Assembly (NCBI RefSeq): GCF_023715525.1
Contig: NZ_JAMBOG010000002.1
Span: 186,001-250,000 of the forward strand
Length of the DNA stretch: 64,000 nt
DNA from: Kocuria rosea
GTDB taxonomy: Bacteria; Actinomycetota; Actinomycetes; Actinomycetales; Micrococcaceae
Direction of reading: 5' to 3'
Below, piece after piece: positions 18,705-30,571 of the stretch (within the stretch, counting starts at the first letter, position 1; each line of letters starts with the position of its first letter). The notes under the pieces were generated by a model. The model was not told the DNA's origin, made no database searches, and saw only the letters and a program-made list of their open reading frames with translations. The translations under genes were made by a program, and so were the position numbers.

Positions 18705-19373
18705 CTACTTGACGAACAGCTCGGCGAGGATGTTCACGCCGTTGAGCAGGGACTGGCCCTTGGAGCGCGAGTAGTCCGTGTAGATGATCTCCACGGGGTG
18801 CTCGACCCAGCGCGGGCGGATGTCGGCGAGCTGGTTGACGATCTCGGAGGCGTGCGCCATCCGGTTCTGGGTGAGCCGGATCCGGCCCAGCGTGCGCCGG
18901 TCGATGGCCCGCAGCCCGTTGTGGGCGTCGGAGAGGTCCATGCCGGTGGACAGCCGGGAGAACATCGCCGCCGTGCGCAGCACGACGCGCTTGAGCGTCG
19001 AGACCTGGGTGCGCCGGTCGAGGAAACGGGAGCCGAGCACGACCTCGGCCTCGCCCGAGCGGATCCGCTGCACCATGTCCCAGGCGTCGACGACGCGGTG
19101 CTGGCCGTCGGAGTCGAAGGTCACCACGCAGTCCATCTGCGGGTCCTGCAGGGCGTACTCGAAGCCCGTCTGCAGGGCCGCGCCCTGGCCCAGGTTGATG
19201 GGGTGCTGCACGACGACGGCACCGGCCTCGGCGCAGATGCGCGCGGAGTCGTCGGAGGAGCCGTCGTCGACGCAGACGACGTGCGGGAAGGTCCGCCGCA
19301 GCTCCTTCAGCACCTCTCCCACGACGGCCGCCTCGTTGTACACGGGCATGACGATCCACACGCGATTCACCAC
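18705..19373 (-). CDS. GT2 family glycosyltransferase, dolichol/polyprenyl-phosphate mannosyltransferase type
   Basis: 222 aa, GT-A fold without a C-terminal membrane domain. Motifs are WIVMPVYNEAAVVGEVL at the N-terminus, VDDGSSDDSA, NLGQGAALQTGFEYAL, TFDSDGQH (the DxD-type metal site) and VLGSRFLDRR. It probably charges a polyprenyl phosphate with a single sugar for later transfer outside the membrane. The start is GTG 19373 (or GTG 19370), both directly after the weak site GAGAA. Paired with the DUF2304 gene downstream and divergent from the DUF6541 protein gene. Confidence 0.88.
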   Translation of the reverse strand: MVNRVWIVMPVYNEAAVVGEVLKELRRTFPHVVCVDDGSSDDSARICAEAGAVVVQHPINLGQGAALQTGFEYALQDPQMDCVVTFDSDGQHRVVDAWDMVQRIRSGEAEVVLGSRFLDRRTQVSTLKRVVLRTAAMFSRLSTGMDLSDAHNGLRAIDRRTLGRIRLTQNRMAHASEIVNQLADIRPRWVEHPVEIIYTDYSRSKGQSLLNGVNILAELFVK

Positions 19374-19433
19374 GACATTCTCGCACAGCGCGCCGGGCCC
19401 CCAGGCCGAGCCGGTCCGGGCCGCGGTGACCCC

Positions 19434-19439
19434 TATAAT
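19434..19439 (+). promoter_or_regulatory. Consensus -10 TATAAT for the DUF6541 gene
   Basis: A perfect TATAAT, rare in this GC-rich window, about 72 nt before GTG 19512. No -35 hexamer is obvious at the matching distance. Confidence 0.5.
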
Positions 19440-19511
19440 CGATCCGACCCTTCCCCCCATTCCCGAGGACGAGACCGTGCCCGCACGCATGACGACACCT
19501 GCAGGACCGAC

Positions 19512-21566
19512 GTGCTGACGGACTGGTGGCCGTACCTCCCTGCGTTCCTGGTCCTCCTGGCGTGGCTCTGGCTGCCCGGCCTGGCCCTGCTGTGGGCCTT
19601 CGGCCAGCGCGGCGGCCGGATCCTCCTGACGGCTCCAGCCTTCAGCGTCGCCGTCGTCGGCCTCACGGGCGTGGTCCTGGACCTGGTGGGGATCCGCTAC
19701 AGCTCGCTGTCCCAGGCCGTCTCGGCGACGGTGCTGGCGCTGCTGGCGTGGCTCGCGGGCCGGTTCGTCCCCCGCGGAGGCCACGCGCCGGAGGAGCGCA
19801 CCGCGGCGGACGAGCCGCGGGACGCCGAGGCACGCTTCAGCGACGACCGCCGTTGGCTCTTCCCCGCGGGCGCCGCGGCGGGCCTCGCGGTCGGGGCCGT
19901 GCTCCTGCTGCGCCGCATCGCCTCCGTCATCGGCACCCCCGAGGCGATGGCGCAGCGCTGGGACAACATCTTCCACCTCAATGCCATCCGCTGGGTCGTG
20001 GAGACGGGCAGCGGCTCGACCCTGACGCTGAACCGGATGGTGGACCCGGACCGTGCGATCGCCGTCTACCCCGCGGCGTGGCACCAGCTCGCGTCCCTCC
20101 TGGTGCCGCTGACCGGCGACAGCGTCTTCGTCGCGCACAACCTGACCCTGCTCGCCGTCGCGGGGGTCGTCTGGCCCGCCTCGTGCATCTTCCTCGTCCG
20201 TTGTCTCGTCGGCCGTTCCCCCGTGGCGGCCGTGGCCGCCGGCGCGGCCAGTGCCGGCTTCAGTGCGTTCCCGTTGGGACTGATGGCCTGGGGTCCGCTG
20301 TTCCCCAACCTGCTGTCCCTGGCGATCCTGCCCGTGTCCCTGGGACTGCTCGTGCGGATGCTCGGGCCCGGGGTGACCGCCGACCGGACGGCTCGCGCCC
20401 AGGACCTGTCCGGTCGGATCCGGCTGGCCGTCAGCTTCGTGGTCACCCTGGGAGCCCTGTTCGTCGCCCAGCCGAACGCCTTCCTGGCCCTGCTCGTGGT
20501 CGCCGTTCCCCTCGCGACCACGGCCTGGTGGCAGGGACTGCGGGCAAGCGCGAGGGCCCGCCGCCGCCGCCCCGTGCTCGGTCTCGTGTCCGTTGCGGTC
20601 GTCGCCGTCACTGCGTGGCTGCTCCTGTGGAACACCCTGACCACCCATCGCGCCTGGGATCCGTTCACGAGCTTCGGTCGTGGCGTGGGCGAGGCCCTCA
20701 TGTACACCACGAACGGCCGCGAGGACGTCCCCTGGGTGCTCGTGGTGTTGACCGCCGCTGGGGTCTACGCCGCGATCACCCGGCGGAGGCTGCGCTGGCT
20801 CGTGCTGGCGCACCTCATGCTCGTGCTCCTGTTCGCCGTCGCCGCCGGGGGCGAGGAGGGCCCGTGGCGCGAGTGGCTGGCCGGCGGCTGGTACGTCGAC
20901 TCCTACCGGCTGGCGGCCACCCTCCCGCTCACGGCGGTGCCCCTCGCCGCCTTCGGCGCGGCCCACGTCGCGGGTGCGGCGGCGACCGGCCTCGCCGACC
21001 TGTTCGCGTTCGCCGGACGACGGCGGACGGGACTGAGCGCTGCGTACCCCGTGGCGGCCCTCGTGGTGGCCGCCCTCGTGGTGCCGCTGTCCCAGATGGA
21101 CTCCCTGACGCAGGCGACCCGGTGGGGCAAGAAGTACTACGCGTGGGAGGGGCCCGAGAACATGCTGACCCGTGACGAGTACCAGCTCCTCCAGCAGCTG
21201 GACGAGCTCACGGACCCCGAGGACGTCATCGCGGTGAACCCCTGGAACGGCGGGGCGCTGGCCTTCGCGGCCAGCCAGCGGGCCGTGACGGAGTACCACA
21301 TCGGCGAGCCGGAGGGTGCCGTGGCGACGGTCGTGAAGGACATCGACGACGCCCTGCCGGGCAGCCCGGCGTGCGAGGCCGCAGAGGAGCTCGACGTCCG
21401 TTGGGTCCTGGACTTCGGCACCCAGTTCATCATCCCCGACGCTCCCCCGGCCCTGGAGTACACCGGCGTCAATGCCGTGGACCCGGCCGTGGACACCAAC
21501 CTGGCGCTGGTCGAGCGGAGCGGGGCGGCCGCCCTGTACGAAGTCGTCGGCTGCGACGCCCCCTGA
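19512..21566 (+). CDS. Large polytopic membrane protein, DUF6541 family
   Basis: 684 aa with about 12-13 hydrophobic segments up to residue 535 and a soluble C-terminal part of about 150 residues (PENMLTRDEYQLLQQLDELT onward). The early extracytoplasmic loop WDNIFHLNAIRWVVETG and the overall layout are of DUF6541 proteins, which look like GT-C-type or YfhO-like polymer-modifying proteins, although the activity is not established. AGGA lies 5 nt before the GTG start. It runs against the surrounding minus-strand genes, between the GT2/DUF2304 pair and the ABC exporter, and is convergent with the latter. A role in decorating the exported polysaccharide is inference. Confidence 0.7.
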   Translation: MLTDWWPYLPAFLVLLAWLWLPGLALLWAFGQRGGRILLTAPAFSVAVVGLTGVVLDLVGIRYSSLSQAVSATVLALLAWLAGRFVPRGGHAPEERTAADEPRDAEARFSDDRRWLFPAGAAAGLAVGAVLLLRRIASVIGTPEAMAQRWDNIFHLNAIRWVVETGSGSTLTLNRMVDPDRAIAVYPAAWHQLASLLVPLTGDSVFVAHNLTLLAVAGVVWPASCIFLVRCLVGRSPVAAVAAGAASAGFSAFPLGLMAWGPLFPNLLSLAILPVSLGLLVRMLGPGVTADRTARAQDLSGRIRLAVSFVVTLGALFVAQPNAFLALLVVAVPLATTAWWQGLRASARARRRRPVLGLVSVAVVAVTAWLLLWNTLTTHRAWDPFTSFGRGVGEALMYTTNGREDVPWVLVVLTAAGVYAAITRRRLRWLVLAHLMLVLLFAVAAGGEEGPWREWLAGGWYVDSYRLAATLPLTAVPLAAFGAAHVAGAAATGLADLFAFAGRRRTGLSAAYPVAALVVAALVVPLSQMDSLTQATRWGKKYYAWEGPENMLTRDEYQLLQQLDELTDPEDVIAVNPWNGGALAFAASQRAVTEYHIGEPEGAVATVVKDIDDALPGSPACEAAEELDVRWVLDFGTQFIIPDAPPALEYTGVNAVDPAVDTNLALVERSGAAALYEVVGCDAP

Positions 21567-21581
21567 GGCGGCACACCGGCG

Positions 21582-21635
21582 CCGACGCGAACGGGCCGTC
21601 CACCTTCCGGAAGGTGGACGGCCCGTTCGCGTCGG
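21582..21635. terminator. 27-bp perfect palindrome between convergent genes
   Basis: Two perfect 27-nt arms with no spacer at all (centre TTCC|GGAA), between the DUF6541 gene and the ABC ATPase gene. It begins 15 nt after one stop and ends 12 nt before the other. No T tract. Confidence 0.8.
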
Positions 21636-21647
21636 GAGCGGAAGCGG

Positions 21648-22427
21648 TCACCCGGCGTTCTCGGACGCGCGGAACTGCTCGATGACCTCGTCGATGGGTC
21701 CGTCGCTGCGGACGCGGCCGTGCTCGATCCACACCCCGCGCGCGCAGACCTTGCGCACCACGTCGAAGTCGTGGCTGACGACCAGCAGGGTCTTGCCCTC
21801 CTCGGACAGCTCCCGCACCCGCCCCAGGCTCTTGCGCTGGAACGGCTCGTCGCCCACCGAGAGGATCTCGTCGATGATGAAGATGTCGGGGTCCGTGAAG
21901 ACGGCCACGGCGAAGGCCAGGCGCAGGTACATGCCCGAGGAGTAGAACTTCACCTCGGTGTCGATGAACTGCTCGATCTCCGAGAAGGCGACGATCTGGT
22001 CGAACTTCTCGTCGATCTCCTCCTTGGTCATGCCGAGGATCGCCCCGTTGAGGTAGACGTTGTCCCGGCCGGTGAGGTCGGGGTGGAAGCCGGCGCCGAC
22101 CTCGATCAGCCCGGCCACGCGGCCGTTGACCTCGAGGGTGCCGCCGTCGGGGCTCATGACGCCGGAGATCAGCTTGAGGAACGTCGACTTGCCGGAGCCG
22201 TTGAGCCCCACGAGCGCGACGCTCTCCCCTGGCTCGATGCGCACGCTGAGGTCCTCCAGCGCGCGGAAGCGGTTGGAGATGTCCTGGCGGCGGCCCTTCG
22301 CCAGCCACATCACCGTCTCCTTCAAGGAGCGGGCGTGGCGCAGCGAGAACTCCTTGGCCAGGTGCTCCGCCACGACGGCGGGCGTGCCGGGGGTCCCGGC
22401 GGGGCCGGGCACGGATTGCGGACTCAT
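21648..22427 (-). CDS. wzt: ABC transporter ATP-binding protein, polysaccharide export (Wzt/TagH type)
   Basis: 259 aa. Walker A GLNGSGKST, the signature region YSSGMYLRLAFAVA (YSSGM in place of LSGGQ, typical of polysaccharide exporters), Walker B IFIIDEILSVGD and switch His in VVSHDFD. It powers export of an undecaprenyl-linked glycan; no C-terminal carbohydrate-binding domain is present, as in exporters that do not need a terminal-sugar signal. ATG 22427 sits 8 nt after AGGAG; GTG 22433 overlaps the permease stop (GTGA). Last gene of the glf-glfT2-permease-ATPase operon. Confidence 0.93.
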   Translation of the reverse strand: MSPQSVPGPAGTPGTPAVVAEHLAKEFSLRHARSLKETVMWLAKGRRQDISNRFRALEDLSVRIEPGESVALVGLNGSGKSTFLKLISGVMSPDGGTLEVNGRVAGLIEVGAGFHPDLTGRDNVYLNGAILGMTKEEIDEKFDQIVAFSEIEQFIDTEVKFYSSGMYLRLAFAVAVFTDPDIFIIDEILSVGDEPFQRKSLGRVRELSEEGKTLLVVSHDFDVVRKVCARGVWIEHGRVRSDGPIDEVIEQFRASENAG

Positions 22428-22429
22428 CG

Positions 22430-23289
22430 TCACAGCTCCTGGGCGAATCGGCCCTCGAGGCGGCGGAACGACCAGTCGCCCAGGACCATGAGGACGGTGA
22501 CCACCAGCAGGGCCACGGGTGTCCACTGGGAGAACAGGTGCGGCGGGACCTCATGGGCGCCGGGGGTGGTGGTGGGCAGCCAGAACGCGGCGTGGGAGAG
22601 CTCGACCGCGACCGTGAGGGGGTTGAGCATGAACCCGGCGAACCACACCGGCCCCAGCACGTCGCGGACCATGGTCCAGGCGTAGAGCACCGGGGCGGAC
22701 CAGGTGCTGACCATGATGATGAGGTCCACGAAGTTCTCGGCGTCCCGGAAGAAGACGTTGGCCGCGCCGAAGAGCAGCCCGAGGCCGGTGGCCAGCAGGC
22801 CCACGATCAGCAGCGCCGCCGGGATCGCCAGCACGGAGATCCACGTGGGCGACCAGCCCACGACCAGGCAGGCGAGCAGCATCACCACGAGCTGCGGCAG
22901 CAGGTGCACGGCGGCGACCCACACCGAGGACACGGGGAACATCTGCCGCGGCAGGTAGATCTTCTTGATCAGGCTCGCGTTGGCCACGACCGAGCGGGCG
23001 GCGTTGCCGAAGGCCTCCGAGAAGAAGTTGATCAGGATGATGCCGGAGAACAGGTAGACGGCGTAGTTCTGCATCCCCCGCTCCAGGCCCAGGAAGATGC
23101 CGAGGGCCACGTAGAACACCACGAACTGGATGCCGGGCTTGACGTAGGACCACAGCAGCCCCAGGACCGTGCCCCGGTAGCGGATCTGCAGCTCCTTGTC
23201 GACGAGCAGCTTCAGGAGGTAGCGCTGGCGGAACACCGCCGGCAGCCCCGTCCCGGGGGACGGGGCGCGGACCACGGTGGCAGAGGCCA

Positions 23290-23290
<1 letters not shown>
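22430..23290 (-). CDS. wzm: ABC-2 permease, polysaccharide export (Wzm/TagG type)
   Basis: 286 aa with six hydrophobic segments and the N-terminal amphipathic signature LVDKELQIRYRGTVLGLLWS. The segment LIKKIYLPRQMFPVS is the conserved cytoplasmic motif of the family. It forms the channel for the ATPase encoded directly downstream. Its start codon overlaps the stop of the glycosyltransferase by one base (TGATG), so translation is coupled to it. By analogy with mycobacterial Rv3781/Rv3783 it would export lipid-linked galactan. Confidence 0.93.
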
Positions 23291-26582
<3,292 letters not shown>

Positions 26583-27761
26583 TCAGTCGGGGAAGCCCTG
26601 AAGCAGCCAGTCGGCGGCGAGGCGGCCGGAGGCCGCCAGGGAGGCGTGCTCGGCGGCCCATCCGGCGCGCTCGCGGCGCAGCCGCTCGTTCTCCGCGGCG
26701 CGCGCGGGGTCGCTGCGGCGGTCGAGGGCGGCGATCATGGCGTCGGCCACGGCGTCGGGGTCGTGCGCGACCGCCGCGCCGAGACCGTTGTCGAGGACGA
26801 GCTCGGCGGCGACGCCCGCGCCCGCGTAGACGACCGGCGTCCCGCAGGCGGCGGCGGCGTAGATCTTGGTGGGCTTCGTGAAGTCGTAGCCGTTGTCCGG
26901 GATGACGGACCCCAGGGCGGCGACGGCGCCGCGGGTCCACTCGGCGGTCTCCGCGGCGGGACGCAGCCCTTCGAAGAGCACGTGGCCGGGGGCGAGCCGG
27001 CGGGCGATCTCCTCGACCCGCTCGATGTCGGAGCCGCGGCCGAAGAAGCGCAGCTGCGCGTCCGGGTGCGCGGCCAGGACCTTGGGCATCGCGCGGACGA
27101 ACACGTCGGCGCCCTGCCACTCGGACATCGACCCGGCGTAGACGAAGTAGGGGGCACCGGGGTCGGCCACGGGCCCGTCGGGGCGGAAGACGTCGGTGTC
27201 GATGCCGTTCTCCGCGACCAGGACCTTGTCCCAGCCGACGCCGGTGACGTCCTGCAGCTCCCGGCCCATGGCCTCGGAGACGGTGAGCACCCCGGCGGCG
27301 CGGCGGGCGGCGAGGGTCTCCATCAGCCGCATGCTCTTCTTCACCACCGGGGAGACGTCCATCTTGTCGGCGGCGGTGGTCCAGATGTCGGGGGCGTACC
27401 AGACGTAGGGCCGGCCCCGCAGCCACGAGGAGGCGAGCACGGCCATGCCCGTGGTGGGGGGCGGCTCGCTGACGACGAGGTCCGTGCGGGTGGCCAGCAG
27501 ACGGAAGAACACGGGGACGTCGAAGCTGAGGTACTGGACGATCCCGCGCACGTAGTCGAAGCGGTCCCGCAGCACGGGCCACCGCCTGACCGGGTACGGC
27601 TCGGGCTCGATCGGCGTCGACGCGGGCGGGCGGGTGGTGAGGACGGTGACGTCGGCGCCGCGCTCGGTGAGCCCCCGGGCGAGGGCGCGCAGCCGGAAGG
27701 ACGCGGCGGCCGGCTCGGGGGCGAAGATGCGGCTGACGATGACGATGCGACGGGAAGGCAC
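26583..27761 (-). CDS. GT4 family glycosyltransferase (WbuB-like)
   Basis: 392 aa, GT-B fold. N-terminal VIVSRIFAPEPAAASFRLRAL with the TERGADVTVLT strand; central WYAPDIWTTAADKM; C-terminal nucleotide-sugar site YAGSMSEWQGADVFVRAM and PTKIYAAAACGTPVVYAG with the retaining GT4 E-x7-E-like region. It resembles WbuB-type enzymes transferring aminosugars in surface polysaccharide assembly. The GTG start follows AGGTGG by 4 nt. It is separated from glf by a hairpin and probably has its own transcript with the same purpose. Donor and acceptor unknown. Confidence 0.85.
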   Translation of the reverse strand: MPSRRIVIVSRIFAPEPAAASFRLRALARGLTERGADVTVLTTRPPASTPIEPEPYPVRRWPVLRDRFDYVRGIVQYLSFDVPVFFRLLATRTDLVVSEPPPTTGMAVLASSWLRGRPYVWYAPDIWTTAADKMDVSPVVKKSMRLMETLAARRAAGVLTVSEAMGRELQDVTGVGWDKVLVAENGIDTDVFRPDGPVADPGAPYFVYAGSMSEWQGADVFVRAMPKVLAAHPDAQLRFFGRGSDIERVEEIARRLAPGHVLFEGLRPAAETAEWTRGAVAALGSVIPDNGYDFTKPTKIYAAAACGTPVVYAGAGVAAELVLDNGLGAAVAHDPDAVADAMIAALDRRSDPARAAENERLRRERAGWAAEHASLAASGRLAADWLLQGFPD

Positions 27762-27872
27762 GGGACCACCTGTTCGGAGGCTCTCGACGGGACGGGGGCA
27801 GGACCGGCCGGGGGCGGGCGGTTCAACTGTACTGCCCCGCCCCGGCCGTCCCGACCCGCAGGGCGCGAGGGA

Positions 27873-28280
27873 CTACCGGACGGTGCGGCTGGTCCAGGCG
27901 AGCACGGCCGGGCGGAACAACAGCACGAGGACCACGACCGCCGGCACGGCCAGCGCCAGGCCGGCCGGCCACTGCCCGGCCTGCAGCAGGGGGAAGCCGA
28001 GGACGAGCAGGAACAGCTGGACGACGAGCGCGGCGGCGCGCGGCCAGCGGAAGCCGCGCCACAGGCCCCGGCCCACGCGCAGCTGCCACAGGGCGCCGCC
28101 GAGGAAGACCGCCACGAGGAACACCGTGCCGCCCACGGTCAGGGGCTGCTCGAACAGCAGGCTCCACAGCAGCCGCAGGGCCACCCCGGCCATCGCGAGA
28201 GCCTCCAGCAGGACGACGCCGGCCAGGAGGGCGACCTCCCGGGGTCGGTCGGCGCGGTCGGACGGGTGTGCGGGGGCCAT
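27873..28280 (-). CDS. Conserved four-helix membrane protein
   Basis: 135 aa with four hydrophobic segments (about 17-39, 48-65, 84-101, 104-122) and short basic loops (RVGRGLWRGFRWPR). AAGGAG precedes the ATG at 28280. I recognise the pattern as a common hypothetical of Micrococcaceae without assigned role. It lies 111 bp upstream of the GT4 gene on the same strand, so it may be co-transcribed. Confidence 0.7.
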   Translation of the reverse strand: MAPAHPSDRADRPREVALLAGVVLLEALAMAGVALRLLWSLLFEQPLTVGGTVFLVAVFLGGALWQLRVGRGLWRGFRWPRAAALVVQLFLLVLGFPLLQAGQWPAGLALAVPAVVVLVLLFRPAVLAWTSRTVR

Positions 28281-28589
28281 GGCGATCTCCTTCCGGCGCG
28301 CACGGGCGCGCTCCCCGCCACCCTAGTGGGCCCTGCGCCCGTCCCCGCGCCGGCGACGGCGGGGCCCGGTTCCGCCCTGCGGGGCGCGCCAGTGTGAGCA
28401 AGGACTCACCCGGCCCGGTGTGACCCGCCCCTCAACCCCTTGTTCACACCCCGTTCACATGGGAAAGTGGACCACAGTTCTTCACAAGGCCCGTGCGAAT
28501 GGGCCTTTTCTTCTGTCCCGGACACCTCTGCGGCGGCACCGTCGTGCCCTGCGCCCGGGACCCGTCCTCGAAAGGAGCGATCGTCGACC
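28281..28589 (+). promoter_or_regulatory. whiB1 upstream region with repeated sites
   Basis: 309 bp, divergent from the small membrane protein. A perfect inverted repeat GTGAG-N6-CTCAC lies at 28394-28409, a lone TGTGA at 28419-28423, and two direct copies of GTTCACA at 28442-28448 and 28453-28459, 11 bp apart. The last arrangement resembles tandem response-regulator half sites such as those of MtrA. No TATAAT-like box is convincing. Confidence 0.4.
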
Positions 28590-28838
28590 ATGGATTGGCG
28601 TAGTCGCGCAGCATGCCTGGAGAAGGATCCCGAGCTGTTCTTCCCCGTGGGCAACACCGGACCTGCTCTCCTCCAGATCGAGGAGGCCAAGGCCGTGTGC
28701 CGCAGCTGCTCGGTCATGGACACCTGCCTCCAGTGGGCCCTCGAGTCCGGCCAGGACGCCGGCGTCTGGGGCGGGATGAGCGAGGACGAGCGCCGGGCGC
28801 TCAAGCGCCGCGCCGCCCGCGCCCGCCGCGCCTCCTGA
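28590..28838 (+). CDS. whiB1: WhiB1-type iron-sulfur transcriptional regulator
   Basis: 82 aa. Cysteines 9, 37, 40 and 46 form the C-x27-C-x2-C-x5-C pattern that binds the [4Fe-4S] cluster; the GVWGG turn at residues 58-62 and the basic end KRRAARARR bind the sigma factor and DNA. The sequence MDWRSRAACLEKDPELFFPVGN is close to mycobacterial WhiB1, an essential NO-sensing regulator that works on SigA. AAAGGAG lies upstream of the ATG. Convergent with pdtaS, as in mycobacteria. Confidence 0.95.
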   Translation: MDWRSRAACLEKDPELFFPVGNTGPALLQIEEAKAVCRSCSVMDTCLQWALESGQDAGVWGGMSEDERRALKRRAARARRAS

Positions 28839-28906
28839 GCGCCTCTTCCTGAGCACCGCCCCGCCGGCGGGAGACACGGCCGCGGCCTGTGCACCACCGG
28901 CGACGT

Positions 28907-28940
28907 CGAGGACCGGGACCCACGAGGGTCCCGGTCCTCG
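28907..28940. terminator. Hairpin between whiB1 and pdtaS
   Basis: 14-nt arms (CGAGGACCGGGACC and complement) with a 6-nt loop between convergent genes. No T tract. Confidence 0.65.
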
Positions 28941-28973
28941 TCGTCCGGGCCGCCGCCCTGCGCCGGGGCCCGT

Positions 28974-30524
28974 CTAGTCCTCGAGCCCCGTCCGGACGGT
29001 CACCTCGGTCCCTCCGCCCTCGCGCGGGGCCCAGCGGATGGACCCCCCGAGCTCGCTCGCCACGAGGGTGCGCACGATCTGCATCCCCAGGCCCTCGCCG
29101 GTTCCCGCCTGCCGGAACGCCCCCGCCCCGGACTCCTCGATGACGGAGTCCCCCATGCCCGCCCCGTCGTCGCTCACGACGACCTCGAGCGCCTGGCCTC
29201 CCTCCTCGTCCCGCACGCGCCGGGCCTCCAGGGTCACGGTCCCGGCCCGCTGGGCGAGGCCGTGCTCGACGGCGTTCGTCACGAGCTCGTTGATCACCAG
29301 GGCCAGCGGGGTGGCCAGCCGGGCGGGCAGCTCCCCGAACTCCCCGATCAGCCGCGTGCGCACCGTCTGCTCCGGCGCCGCCACCTCGGCGACGAGCCGG
29401 AACTGGCGCTCGATGAGCGCGTCGAAGTCCACGTTCTCGGAGAACCCCTGGGACAGCGTCTCGTGCACCATCGCGATGGTGGCGACCCGGCGCATGGCCT
29501 GCTCGAGGCCGTTGCGCGCCTCGTCCGTCGTCATCCGGCGGGCCTGCAGGCGCAGCAGCGCGGAGACCGTCTGAAGGTTGTTCTTCACCCGGTGGTGGAT
29601 CTCGCGGACGGTGGCGTCCTTGCTCACCAGCTCGAGGTCGCGCCGGCGCAGCTCGGTCACGTCCCGGCACAGCAGCACCGCCCCCAGGCGCCCGGAGCGG
29701 TCACGGAGCGGGATCGAGCGGAAGTGCACGGACACGCGCGGGCCCTCCACCTCGGTGCGCCATGCCATCCGCCCCGTGAGCACCGGGGCGAGCGTCTCGT
29801 CCGGCCCGGCCCCGGGCCCGAGCGCGGGGGGCACGACGTCCATGAGCCGCTTGCCCACGAGCTCGCCGTCGATGCCCAGCCGGCGCAGCGCCGAGTCGGC
29901 GTTCGGGGAGACGTAGACCACGCGGTCGTCGGCGTCGAGCCGGATCGCGCCGTCGCCCACCCGCGGCGCGCCCCGGCGCGAGCCCGTGGGGGCCGAGAAG
30001 TCGGGCCACAGCCCCTCGTTGGCCATCCGCAGCAGCGCGTCGGCGCTCTCCCGGTAGACGAGCTCCTGCCGGGAGACCGCCTGGCCCGGCGGCCGCCGGG
30101 CGTGCACCGTGAGCATCGCCAGCGTCTTGCCGTTGCGCACGAGCGGGACGGCCTTCACGTGCGGGGCCGAGCGGGCGTCGTCGCCGCCCGGGCGCAGCAG
30201 CTCCATCCGCTGGCTCACCCACGCGGCGCGCAGCGGGGCGGAGAGCTCCTCGGGCAGCTGCTCCCCCACCAGGTCCTCGTGGAAGACGGTGGGACCGGTC
30301 GCGGGACGCACGTGGGCGAGGACCTGGAAGGCGCTGCCGGGGGCCGGCATGCCGCGCCCGTTGCCGCTGCCCGCGGCCGGGATGTAGTCCACCGGGAAGC
30401 TTAGGACGAGGTCGCCGAAACCGAGGTCGGAGATCAGCTGCCAGTCCCCCACGAGCAGGTGTAGCCACTCGTAGTCCCCGGGACCGAAGTCCGCGCTCCT
30501 CCTGAGCGGTTCGGTGAACGCCAC
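28974..30524 (-). CDS. pdtaS: PdtaS-type sensor histidine kinase
   Basis: 516 aa, soluble. An N-terminal GAF domain (about 1-170), a PAS domain (about 190-300), then HisKA_2 with REIHHRVKNNLQTVSALL (phosphoacceptor His) and an HATPase with NELVTNAVEHGLA and GEGLGMQIVRTL. This is the cytosolic kinase that signals to the RNA-binding ANTAR regulator PdtaR in actinobacteria; no PdtaR gene is in the window. GGAGG lies 4 nt before GTG 30524. Confidence 0.9.
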   Translation of the reverse strand: MAFTEPLRRSADFGPGDYEWLHLLVGDWQLISDLGFGDLVLSFPVDYIPAAGSGNGRGMPAPGSAFQVLAHVRPATGPTVFHEDLVGEQLPEELSAPLRAAWVSQRMELLRPGGDDARSAPHVKAVPLVRNGKTLAMLTVHARRPPGQAVSRQELVYRESADALLRMANEGLWPDFSAPTGSRRGAPRVGDGAIRLDADDRVVYVSPNADSALRRLGIDGELVGKRLMDVVPPALGPGAGPDETLAPVLTGRMAWRTEVEGPRVSVHFRSIPLRDRSGRLGAVLLCRDVTELRRRDLELVSKDATVREIHHRVKNNLQTVSALLRLQARRMTTDEARNGLEQAMRRVATIAMVHETLSQGFSENVDFDALIERQFRLVAEVAAPEQTVRTRLIGEFGELPARLATPLALVINELVTNAVEHGLAQRAGTVTLEARRVRDEEGGQALEVVVSDDGAGMGDSVIEESGAGAFRQAGTGEGLGMQIVRTLVASELGGSIRWAPREGGGTEVTVRTGLED

Positions 30525-30571
30525 ATCGCCTCCGGTCGTCGCCAGCGGAGGAAACGGGCGCTCCCCCGGGA

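Noticed and set aside
28394-28409. Canonical CRP/GlxR site upstream of whiB1
   Set aside because: The TGTGA and TCAC elements are 8 nt apart rather than 6, so it is reported only as an inverted repeat.
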